Source of the DNA: Dromaius novaehollandiae | Lineage: Eukaryota > Chordata > Aves > Casuariiformes > Dromaiidae | NCBI RefSeq assembly: GCF_036370855.1 | Contig: NC_088117.1 | Location: 3,038,001 to 3,102,000, forward strand | Direction: 5' to 3' | Length of the DNA stretch: 64,000 nucleotides | Shown here: piece after piece, positions 57,301 through 64,000 of the stretch | Layout of the letters: each line of letters starts with the position of its first letter | Numbering within the stretch: position 1 is the first letter of the stretch | Notes under the pieces: model-generated | The model's database searches: none | Told to the model about the DNA's origin: nothing | The model's input: only the letters and a program-made list of their open reading frames with translations | Position numbers and translations under genes: made by a program

Positions 57301-60093
57301 CTCTGTCAAAGTCCAGCTTGAAGCTACACTCAGCAGTTTTGCCCCTTGCTAAAACAGGGTTTACAGCTAACCATTCAGTGCAAGGTTAATTGTGGTCTTG
57401 TCTGTGAAGTTGTTCTAACTTTAAGTCTCTCCTTGGCAGTATTCAGCCTTGCAGTCTGATATTGTGGTGCTGAAGGCAGGCTATGAAGAACGCATACAAG
57501 AGCTGGTGAAGAATCAGGACAGATCTCTACCTGCAGACTTTGTAGAAGAAGTGAGCTTGGCTAGCAAGTATTTCTCCTTACTAGGCAGAGATGTTCTCTC
57601 TGTTTAGCTTAAATTATTTCTTGTTTAGCTTAAATTATTTCTCTATTGAGGAGAAATTAAAAAAAAAACACTTGTCTTATCCTTTGCCCCCTTCCCCCCG
57701 CAATGGAATCACTGGGTATCATATGATATGTTTCTAGTAGCAGGGTCTATAGAGGAAGAAAGAATGTGATTCCTGATTCTAGCTGCCCACTCTGCTGCTT
57801 GGTCTTTAGAATAAAACTTGATTTAAGATTTTAAAGAATGATAGAAAATTAATGGCAGCCTGTCTCAGCTCTGGAGAGATGGCTTTGGTGTGTGTATAAT
57901 GTTTTATTATCTAAACAGCATGACTATTCTACTTCGGTATTGGAATTTCTAATGTGAAAAAATGAATTCTTTGAAACCAAATGTGTTTTGGTGGGTTTAT
58001 TTCCTCGCCTGGAGGAGGATCTGATTTTTGGGGATCCAGTGCTTCACAAGTTTTAATGAAACATGTCCTTTTGTTTCTTTCTTTTATTCTTTCAGGTAAA
58101 GAAGATCATGAATGGTGTGTTTCAATCTCTTCGGGGTGAATTTGAACTGGAAGAGTCATACAGTGGCAGGACCGTTCTGGGTGTTGTCATGAACACTATT
58201 AAGGTACAACTGAGATATTTACAAGGTGATAAATGTGAAAGAAGGAGGTTTGGGCTAAAAGCACCAATCTGTATTGTGAGTCTGAAATAACTGTTAAGGA
58301 GAAGTTTGTCATGGGTAGCAAAGAAGCCCAGCAGTGGGAGAAGATGCCCTAGATGAACTGCTGCAGATCCCTGTATAACCTGCATTCTCTCTACTCATTT
58401 TTTTTTTTTTTTTTTTTTTTAAGACTGTAACACTGCAGCTACTCCATAGGCAGCAAGAGAGACAAGAGCATGACAGCAAAGCGGAGGGATCTGGAACAGG
58501 AGCAGGGGAACAGGAGGAATCACTTGGAGCACAGGAAGACCGCGGAGAGCCCATACAGCATAGCCCAGCACAGAGCGCTACGTGCCCAGATGATCCTGGG
58601 GATGTAACCACAGGCTCCATTGTGTCTGACCAGGAAGGCGAGTCTGCTGCTCTGGCTGCCAGGCCAAGAACTCCTGAGGAGGAACAGGCCACACAAAGCA
58701 GTGGAGTGTCAGAGGAGGAGAAGGCCCTAGGGGTTCATGGGGAACATTCCTCCTCAGGGCCTGAATCCTGTTTGAATCCTGATGAGGGGCTGTTGCTTGC
58801 AGGACAGCCTGTTCCTTGTGTGGATGAGGACTTTGCTTTACCTGAGCAAAAGGAGGAGAGCGGTTCCATCAGGATAGCTGAGAATGGATTCAGTCCCTCA
58901 GGAGTATCTTTGCAGGCAGAAGCTGGAGAAGCTTCTGTTCTAGAAACAAAGCCAAGAGAAGTGGATGTGGCCATGCTTCCAGAAAAGCAAGCTGTGGAGA
59001 AGGCAGAGGAGCTTGTGGGAGATTTAGAGCCCCCTCCCTTAAACAGTGAGGGAGGGAGCTGTACAGGCACCTCTGATGGGGATAGCTTTGAGGAGCCTGC
59101 TTCAGTATCCAGTGCAGAAGAGAAGAGTTCAGCTATCATCAGAGAAACCCCAGGACACCAGGACCTGGGCTCCAGCCCCAGGCAGAAGGATTCCAGGTAA
59201 GCTAGGGGTAGCCAGAGTCTCATTTTCCTGCTGATTGCTCAGGCTAGCACGGCAGCTTGCCCAGAGGTGCAGCCCTCCAGCGGCTGGTACAGCTATGCTG
59301 GTAGTGTGGGACAGCAGTTTTGCTTGAGTGATGAGATCATTCTTAATATAACATGTAAAAGGAAACCAAGATCCCGTCATCAGCAGGTGAACTGCTAATG
59401 CTTTACCTTCTTCTAGCCTTTTCGAGGATGACAACTTCTTTAAAACGGCATCTCATAAACCACTGAAGCCTCGAGTTCCATCTGAGGAGGAGGATGAGGA
59501 GGAAGTGGTAAGTTTGTATCTTTCCATTCCCACTAAACTGCTCCAGGCGTTAACCTGTAGTTTCTCTGTGAAATCCCTTCCATGGCAGTGGGAACTGATT
59601 GACTCCTGGCAACTGGGGTCAGAGCTTCCCATACACTCTGTTTTAAATTTGCAATACCTGGGACTGTTTCTTGTTGAACTTAGAGCTGCGTGGGATATGA
59701 TAGTGACAGCAAACTCATGCTGACATAAAGTTAGTAATATTGCCCATGTTAATGAATTATCATCATAAAGCTGTAGCACTTTCCATTGTGGCTCTAACCT
59801 TACAAGAACCTCAGAAGGTTGTTAGTGTCCTATCCCTCTCCTGTCCCTTTTAGTCTTTAAGCATCTCTCTTAGATTAAGACATAACGTGGAAAACACGAA
59901 AATATCAATATATAATCTCCCTATAGTTGATGGAGATTTCAGAGCCTCTGAGTTGTATAGGAATTGCTAAAGACTGGGAAACTTAAGACTGACAGTTTCC
60001 CTCTGGTTTCACTTCCAGAGCATGAAGGGGCGCCCCCCTCCAGCTCCACTCTTTGGTGATGATGATGATGATGATCTGGACTGGCTGGGATGA
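33096..60093 (+). CDS. FKBP15: FKBP15 (WAFL), whole gene, 29 coding exons
   Basis: FKBP15, also called WASP- and FKBP-like, is a cytoplasmic protein of early endosomes and growth cones linked to actin, WIP and the WASH complex. I assembled 29 coding exons by hand. All introns are GT-AG, every junction keeps frame, and the total is 3759 nt, giving 1252 residues (human 1219). The order is an N-terminal WH1-like domain (about 70-170), an FKBP domain (about 196-286), a Ser/Pro/Gln-rich linker (287-490), a long coiled coil (about 510-905), a conserved block (905-940), an acidic low-complexity tail and a terminal DDDDDD-LDWLG. The start MFGAAEEDDADFLSP matches the family and has A at -3. Exon coordinates are in the four block entries below. 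Confidence 0.97.
35767..35772 (+). promoter_or_regulatory. FKBP15: NAGNAG tandem acceptor, FKBP15 exon 3
   Basis: CAGCAG lies directly before exon 3. Use of the first AG starts the exon at 35770 and adds one alanine codon; use of the second starts it at 35773. Both stay in frame with the phase-1 donor of exon 2. Confidence 0.7.
40350..40406. repeat. (TA)n microsatellite
   Basis: A TA-run of about 18 units is interrupted by an aatattt block and followed by a second shorter TA-run, in the intron between FKBP15 exons 7 and 8. It is likely length-polymorphic. Confidence 0.95.
42291..42323 (+). repeat. Pure poly(A), 33 bases
   Basis: An uninterrupted A-run in the intron between FKBP15 exons 9 and 10. 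No retroposon body or target-site duplication was recognised. Confidence 0.95.
42590..47266 (+). CDS. FKBP15: FKBP15 exons 10-15: low-complexity linker
   Basis: Exons: 42590-42735, 43503-43551, 44306-44425, 44672-44771, 45565-45668 and 47173-47266 (residues 287-490). The sequence is rich in Ser, Pro, Gln and Ala. It includes the conserved island VKAKLISRMAKMGQP-type segment (here KAKLISRMAKMGQPMLP, exon 12) followed by an acidic SDSEIE, then a Pro/Gln/Tyr-rich stretch (AYPQTTASASQLQPVGQMYP). It is probably disordered. Phases (2,0,0,1,0,1 at exon ends) chain correctly into the coiled-coil exons. No alternative exon was seen in these introns. Confidence 0.93.
47730..58203 (+). CDS. FKBP15: FKBP15 exons 16-26: coiled-coil region
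   Basis: Exons: 47730-47839, 48241-48351, 48920-49014, 49723-49825, 53467-53638, 55086-55222, 55548-55703, 56386-56538, 56905-56997, 57440-57550 and 58096-58203 (residues about 491-940). Exon 16 holds FLMTEARQHNTEIRMAVSKV, after which Glu/Lys/Leu/Gln-rich heptads run through exon 25, as in the SMC-like coiled coil of the family. Exon 26 carries a conserved non-coil block, VFQSLRGEFELEESYSGRTV. The introns at 49826-53466 and 53639-55085 are the longest here; the first holds the candidate microexon at 51745 and the second the 147-bp duplication. Confidence 0.95.
48420..48660. repeat. Possible old interspersed repeat (family unknown)
   Basis: In the intron after FKBP15 exon 17, the sequence around ggaccaaaggtccatctagc (48438-48457), continuing to a tatttagtagtctgtgacag block near 48570-48589, has the look of a repeat I recall from amniote genomes. 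Its order of short motifs supports this. I cannot name the family or its ends. Confidence 0.3.
51745..51777 (+). CDS. FKBP15: Candidate FKBP15 cassette microexon (33 nt)
   Basis: The polypyrimidine acceptor gctttcttttcctag is followed by 33 nt ending in donor CAG|gtgagg. The stretch is exactly 11 codons (RMLPVDRGWDQ), open in the required phase 0, and lies in the 3.6-kb intron between exons 19 and 20, both of whose flanking junctions are phase 0. Inclusion would insert 11 residues between ...AEQEK and AKVAEE in the coiled coil. A good acceptor, a good donor, the right phase and an open frame together are unlikely by chance, but no transcript evidence is available. Confidence 0.5.
54674..54967 (+). 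repeat. Perfect 147-bp tandem duplication
   Basis: Copy 1 is 54674-54820 and copy 2 is 54821-54967. Each starts ccttttgtagaagcaaggtc and ends cttgacaaactcag, and I see no mismatch between them. It lies in the FKBP15 intron before exon 21 and ends 118 bp upstream of that exon. It is either a very recent duplication or an assembly artefact. Confidence 0.97.
58398..58420 (+). repeat. T23 run forming the exon 27 polypyrimidine tract
   Basis: Twenty-three T residues sit immediately before the AAG acceptor of FKBP15 exon 27, so the homopolymer is the splice-site polypyrimidine tract. Confidence 0.9.
58424..60093 (+). CDS. FKBP15: FKBP15 exons 27-29: acidic C-terminal tail
   Basis: Exons: 58424-59196 (773 nt, the largest), 59417-59507 and 60019-60093 with stop TGA. 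Exon 27 encodes an acidic, Ser/Glu/Pro-rich, poorly conserved region, probably disordered (residues about 941-1198). Exon 28 has LFEDDNFFKTASHKPLKPRV followed by an acidic run. Exon 29 encodes SMKGRPPPAPLFG, six Asp and LDWLG, which is nearly identical to the mammalian C-terminus. The acceptor of exon 27 is an uninterrupted T-run (58398-58420) followed by AAG. The LF-plus-acidic pattern resembles the LFa repeats of WASHC2; this is inference. Confidence 0.94.
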
Positions 60094-61945
60094 AGAGCTG
60101 TCTGGCAAGCCTGTGAGCCATCTCCCTTGGGCATGGCCTCCTTGTGTGCACTTGGCACTTATGAACTGCCTATATGGGATAGTTGTGAACAACCAGGGAC
60201 TTTCTTGTATTGCAGGCTGATGGGGTCTGAGAGCAAGAGGCTCTTTGCACTCTTGAACACTTGGACCTATCTTTGTGACCTGAGAAACATGCACAGAGGT
60301 AGGGCCTAGCTGGAGGAACTGACCAGTCTTACTGCATGTTTGTATTGCTGTCCTGCTTACATGAACCCTTGATTCATTAATCTGAAACTTCATGCAAATA
60401 TGAACTTTGTGAAGTGTTTCAGAAGAACAAGCTGGGCAGAACCTTGCATTAGGTTATGATTTAAAAAACAGACTAAAATCTCTCCTTCTTCCCCAGTGAG
60501 GATCTCTTTGGAATATTTCTATGTTAGTCCCAAGAGGTGGCTCCCAGGAGCTCTACACCGGCTCATTGCCATGTGCTTAGCAATGGAGATGAGAGATTCA
60601 GCCAAGAGATCCAGGGCAGGTGCATTTCATGAGCCACAGGGTCTGCACAGGCGGCTTGTGGAAATCCCAGGGGCTGAGGCAGTTCAGGTTGGGCCGGCTG
60701 AATGTTCAGAGCTGCAGCACATGTGGTGCTTTCTGACCCAAGGCCTGCTTGGCAGAGGTGCCCTTTAGCAGTGCCAGCAACAGGGGCTCTGTTGGACCAA
60801 TGCTTCAAGCACAGATGTAGAATCTAGTAATTGCTGTTTTGAGAAGCCAAATCCCCACCCATGTTTTACCGAGCAGCCTGAGGTTCCCCCAGGCCTCACG
60901 GAAGCGACTCACTGCACAGACTGTGTTACACTCGCCTTTTCTCACTCTGTTCACAGGCAGAGAGGAGATCTTTTTCTGGGTTGTGTTTCATTGGCAGAGG
61001 AAGCCCCTCATTAGCAGCAATACAGACATGTTAATGTGCTCCTTGTCTAGAGAGAGAGAGTTACTGTAGGCTGCCAAGCCTATCTCCTGTGCCTTTTTCT
61101 CTGCTGCTGCTTAAAGTGTCACGATCATGGCACGAGGTAAAAATACCAAATGGCGGCTGGACAAAGGCTAGGTTAGGTTCTAGCATGTGCCAGGCAACCA
61201 AGGGTTTGGGATGTAACTTCTCAGTCTAAGTGGAGCAAAAGAGGAAAGCAATGAGGATAGACAACTGGGCAACCAAGTTTAATCTCTGTCACTTTTAGTT
61301 CTAGGCTCGCCTGCACTAACACAACTAGAAAGTATAAGTGGTTCTTAGTGTCTTTAAAAACAAGTGGAAAAAACTTTCCCCTTAATAAAATGGGAGTTCT
61401 TAAAATAATTCCACTGCCGTTTAAGTTCTACAACTGGTCTCAGCTTCTCTGAACTGAACTTGATCTACTCCTCCTAGGTGCAATTTCTTGGAAGAAAACA
61501 AAAACACTGGGCATTCCTGTGCTTAAAATGTAGCAGTGCACCAGGTCCCTGCCCCTGCTTTGCACTGTGTGCTAAATTGCCAAATGCAGCTAAAATTGTG
61601 GATGAGACCAAAGCCTGTGACCTAGCCAACTGCTCACACGTGAATGCTTGTGGTGTGGGGTGAGTGTTGCTGGGGTTTCCTTGAGAGCAGCTCTACTGGT
61701 CAAAGTACTGAGTAATTATTCAGTGCTGAATGATAGTGTGTGAAACCCAGATCTGTGGGTCCCCTTCTTTGTGATGGTCTGAGTGTAGAGACCCTGAAGT
61801 GGCCTTTGGAAGCCTTGTCTGTGGTAACCTCTTAGGGGAGGTAGTTACTAATACTAACAAATTCCACTTCTCGTTTCCAATTACGGATAGACAACCTGAC
61901 CAATTTGCATTTCACTTTTTGAAAAATAAAGTGCAATTAAACCCG
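60094..61945 (+). other. FKBP15: FKBP15 3' UTR
   Basis: No coding sequence was recognised after the FKBP15 stop. Plus-strand AATAAA hexamers at 61384-61389 and 61925-61930 give 3' UTRs of about 1.3 and 1.85 kb. The second is followed by a T-rich and GT-containing stretch and is the better-formed site. Confidence 0.5.
61925..61930 (+). terminator. Candidate FKBP15 poly(A) signal
   Basis: AATAAA is followed about 25 nt later by a T8 run and gttaattttg. An alternative AATAAA lies upstream at 61384-61389. Confidence 0.45.
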
Positions 61946-62459
61946 TAATTTTTTTTGTTAATTTTGCACGGCCTTTGAAATCTAACTTAGCTCTGATTCC
62001 TTTTGATCTAGAAACTACATGGGTGAAGAGCAATTTTTGTGGCTAAAGCTCAGTAGCTAAAACTAAACTGCATCTCTCCTCTGCATGTGCTTTCACCCAT
62101 GGAAGTAGCAAGCTCTGGAGCCTAAGACCCCTGGCAGTGATGGATTTGCCTAGTCCAGGCCTGGGGCAGATGCTTTTTTGGGGGCTGTTTTGGCACCTGG
62201 GCATTAATCTGTGGGCAGGAGGAGGGTGGATCATGGAGGGCACAAGCTGCACCCCACAGAGATGCACCCAAGAGGGGGCTGCTGGGTGGACCTCCTCCAG
62301 GGGCCTGGTGGAGGTGAGGAGCCCTCACCCTGAGCTTCCCTCCTTTATGGCTGCTCCTGTTGGCTGTGCTGAGATGGAGGCAGCATGTTGTGCTCCTGAA
62401 CACCTTCACTCTGAAACCGTCCCTGCCGTGGGTCCACAGAAGCACACCAGGGAGAGAGC
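61946..62459. other. Short intergenic region, FKBP15 to RING gene
   Basis: No gene was recognised on either strand. I read it and the neighbouring 60.1-63.3 kb on the minus strand for SLC31A2 (CTR2) exons and saw none. Confidence 0.5.
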
Positions 62460-63360
62460 GCTCCGCAACAGCGTGTGTCTTTAATATGGTCAGGAAGTGT
62501 CTCGGGTCAGGGCTGGCCCCGGGACCTCCTATGCCTGTAGCTGCCACATCCCTCCGCGTGCGCGTTACCACCTCTCGCAGTCGGGCTCTTGGACACTGCT
62601 CTGCATACCACCATGGGCTTTTTCCCCTTGTTTTTAAATGTTTCACCTACAGAAAAGCAATAGAGAATGGACATTTCCCATCCCCGTTAACCCTGCCCTG
62701 GCCGCCTGACGTGATGGGGGCAGCTGCCCCGGCCGAGCTCCCTGGAGGGCCGAGGCGCCCCGGAGCCTGTTGAACCTGCCTCACGCAGGGCAGGCGAAAT
62801 TAAACCCTGCTGGCCAGCCAGGCTCGCCTGCAGGCAGACACCAGCCCTCTCCTGGCAGGTGGAGAAATGCAGATGCAGGAGGTTTCCAGAGGAATGTTCC
62901 AGCCTCAGGGACCACAACACCAGGAAGCAACTCCGCACTGCAGCTCCCACCGAGCTGCCGCCGGCCGGAGGGCTCCGGGGAAAGTCGTAAACGTGATCTG
63001 AGCGCAGCCAAACCCCTGGAGAGCGCTGGAATAAGTTAATTTTTAAAGAGTCCGATGCCCCAGGGGCCACACGTGCAGCAGCCACTGGCTGCAGCTGAGT
63101 GAGCTGCGGCCCCCTCCATGCACCTGGGCCACATCCTGGGAGGTGCTGAGGCCTCCCAGCCCCATCCTGGGGCCTGTCACTGGGAGCCTCGCCAAGGGCT
63201 GAGGCAGGCGCTGACCCTCCAGAGCCGGGGCCGGGTCCTTCCCGGGGGCCCAAGGCAGATCAGGATCCCGGCGCGGTCCCTGCAGCCCGGGGGGGCGATG
63301 GTGGGGTGCCAGCACCGGCAAGGGGAGCGCTCAGCCCCATCCCGCTGCCCCGGTCCCGGC
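62460..63360 (-). other. Probable 3' UTR of the RING-finger gene
   Basis: The minus-strand sequence after the RING gene stop contains a variant signal ATTAAA at 62485-62480, which would give a 3' UTR of about 0.9 kb. There is no canonical AATAAA on this strand. The region is GC-rich without a recognisable second product. Confidence 0.35.
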
Positions 63361-64000
63361 CTACTTGAGGAAGACGAGCAGGAAGAAGGTGGAGACGATG
63401 AGGACGAGGATGCCGGCGGCGAAGCCCAGGCGGAGGTTCTCCATGGAGGCGAGGGGTGGCTGCGCATCCACCAGCAGCCCCCGGCCCAGCAGCCCCTGGC
63501 CCGGCAGCCCCAGCACGAAGGCACCCTGCGCCTCGGGGCCGCGCCGCAGGCCGCAGGGCGACACCAGGCCGCTCACCGCGAAGACGGGCACACGGGTCGC
63601 TTCTGCCGCCGAGGAGCGTGCCAAGGCCCGGCCACGGCCCTCCTCCTCCTCCTCCTCACCCCCGGGCCGCGGGCAGGCACCGCGGAGGAGGCCCAGAGCC
63701 AGCGCGTCCCCGGGGCCGCCCGCCTCGGCGCCGAGGGCCACCTCAGGCACCAGCGTCACCATCCTGCAGAAGGGGCAGCTGACGAAGGCGACGGCGGCGG
63801 CGCGGCAAACGAGCTTGCGGAGGCAGGCGAGGCAGAGGGAATGGCGGCAGGGCAGCTGCTGGGGCGCCCGGCCCGCCCCGGCCGCCCGGTACGCCTCGTA
63901 GCAGATCCCACACTCCCCGGCGGCCTCCGCCGCTGCCGGGGGGGCCCCCGCCGCCATGGCGCTGCTGCCAGCCCAAGGGCAGCCGAGCGCCGCCGGGGCC
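62690..64000. promoter_or_regulatory. CpG island over the RING-finger gene
   Basis: GC and CpG content rise from about 62690 and stay high to the window end, covering the whole single-exon gene and the first 43 bp upstream of its ATG. The promoter itself probably lies beyond base 64000. Confidence 0.55.
63361..63957 (-). CDS. Tail-anchored RING-finger protein (RNF182/RNF183-type), unassigned
   Basis: An intronless frame of 198 residues with ATG in a gccATGG context. A C3HC4 RING-HC lies at residues 16-64: C16-x2-C19-x17-C37-x-H39-x2-C42-x2-C45-x15-C61-x2-C64, with CPFC as the last pair. A low-complexity Gly/Glu linker follows, with a Glu run near residue 100, and a single hydrophobic segment at about 176-197 (GFAAGILVLIVSTFFLLVFL) ends one residue before the stop. 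This layout fits the small membrane-anchored E3 ligases such as RNF152, RNF182, RNF183 and RNF186. The family is clear but the orthologue is not. Very high GC fits an avian GC-rich gene. The RING near the N-terminus argues against missing upstream exons. Confidence 0.85.
   Translation of the reverse strand: MAAGAPPAAAEAAGECGICYEAYRAAGAGRAPQQLPCRHSLCLACLRKLVCRAAAVAFVSCPFCRMVTLVPEVALGAEAGGPGDALALGLLRGACPRPGGEEEEEEGRGRALARSSAAEATRVPVFAVSGLVSPCGLRRGPEAQGAFVLGLPGQGLLGRGLLVDAQPPLASMENLRLGFAAGILVLIVSTFFLLVFLK

Noticed and set aside
63365-63901. 178-codon plus-strand frame
   Set aside because: Antisense of the RING-finger gene; Arg/Pro/Ser-rich shadow typical of GC-rich coding DNA.

Overview
The window is vertebrate nuclear DNA and most likely comes from a bird. 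It holds multi-exon genes with GT-AG introns, CpG-island promoters and AATAAA poly(A) signals. There is nothing prokaryotic: no operons, no CRISPR array. I infer a sauropsid because introns are compact (FKBP15 coding span about 27 kb, CDC26 intron 163 bp), interspersed repeats are sparse and old, there is no Alu- or L1-like sequence, and the proteins are clearly but not closely related to the mammalian ones. The species cannot be named from sequence alone.

Layout, left to right. (1) 98-1041, minus: the first two coding exons of PRPF4 (U4/U6 snRNP protein); the rest lies left of the window. (2) 1415-1832, plus: complete CDC26 (APC/C subunit), head-to-head with PRPF4 across a 373-bp CpG-rich promoter carrying a four-copy GC-rich minisatellite. 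(3) 5.57-32.88 kb, minus: SLC31A1 (CTR1, high-affinity copper importer), with four coding exons between 9445 and 13493, a likely 3.9-kb 3' UTR, a 19-kb first intron and a non-coding first exon near 32.85 kb. (4) 33096-60093, plus: complete FKBP15 (WAFL), 29 coding exons assembled by hand with every junction in phase, 1252 residues, sharing a CpG-island divergent promoter with SLC31A1. (5) 63361-63957, minus: an intronless 198-residue RING-finger protein with a C-terminal membrane anchor, which I could not assign to a named orthologue.

The order PRPF4-CDC26-SLC31A1-FKBP15, with alternating strands, matches human 9q32 as I remember it. The genes are housekeeping genes for splicing, cell cycle, copper uptake and endosomal actin, paired by shared promoters rather than by a shared pathway. 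SLC31A2, which I recall beyond FKBP15 in human, was not found; the RING gene is the next gene instead.

I found no new multi-gene system. The observations most worth checking are a candidate 33-nt in-frame microexon in the FKBP15 coiled coil, an FKBP fold that keeps most canonical pocket residues, a perfect 147-bp intronic tandem duplication, the repeat-built PRPF4/CDC26 promoter, and the unassigned RING gene.
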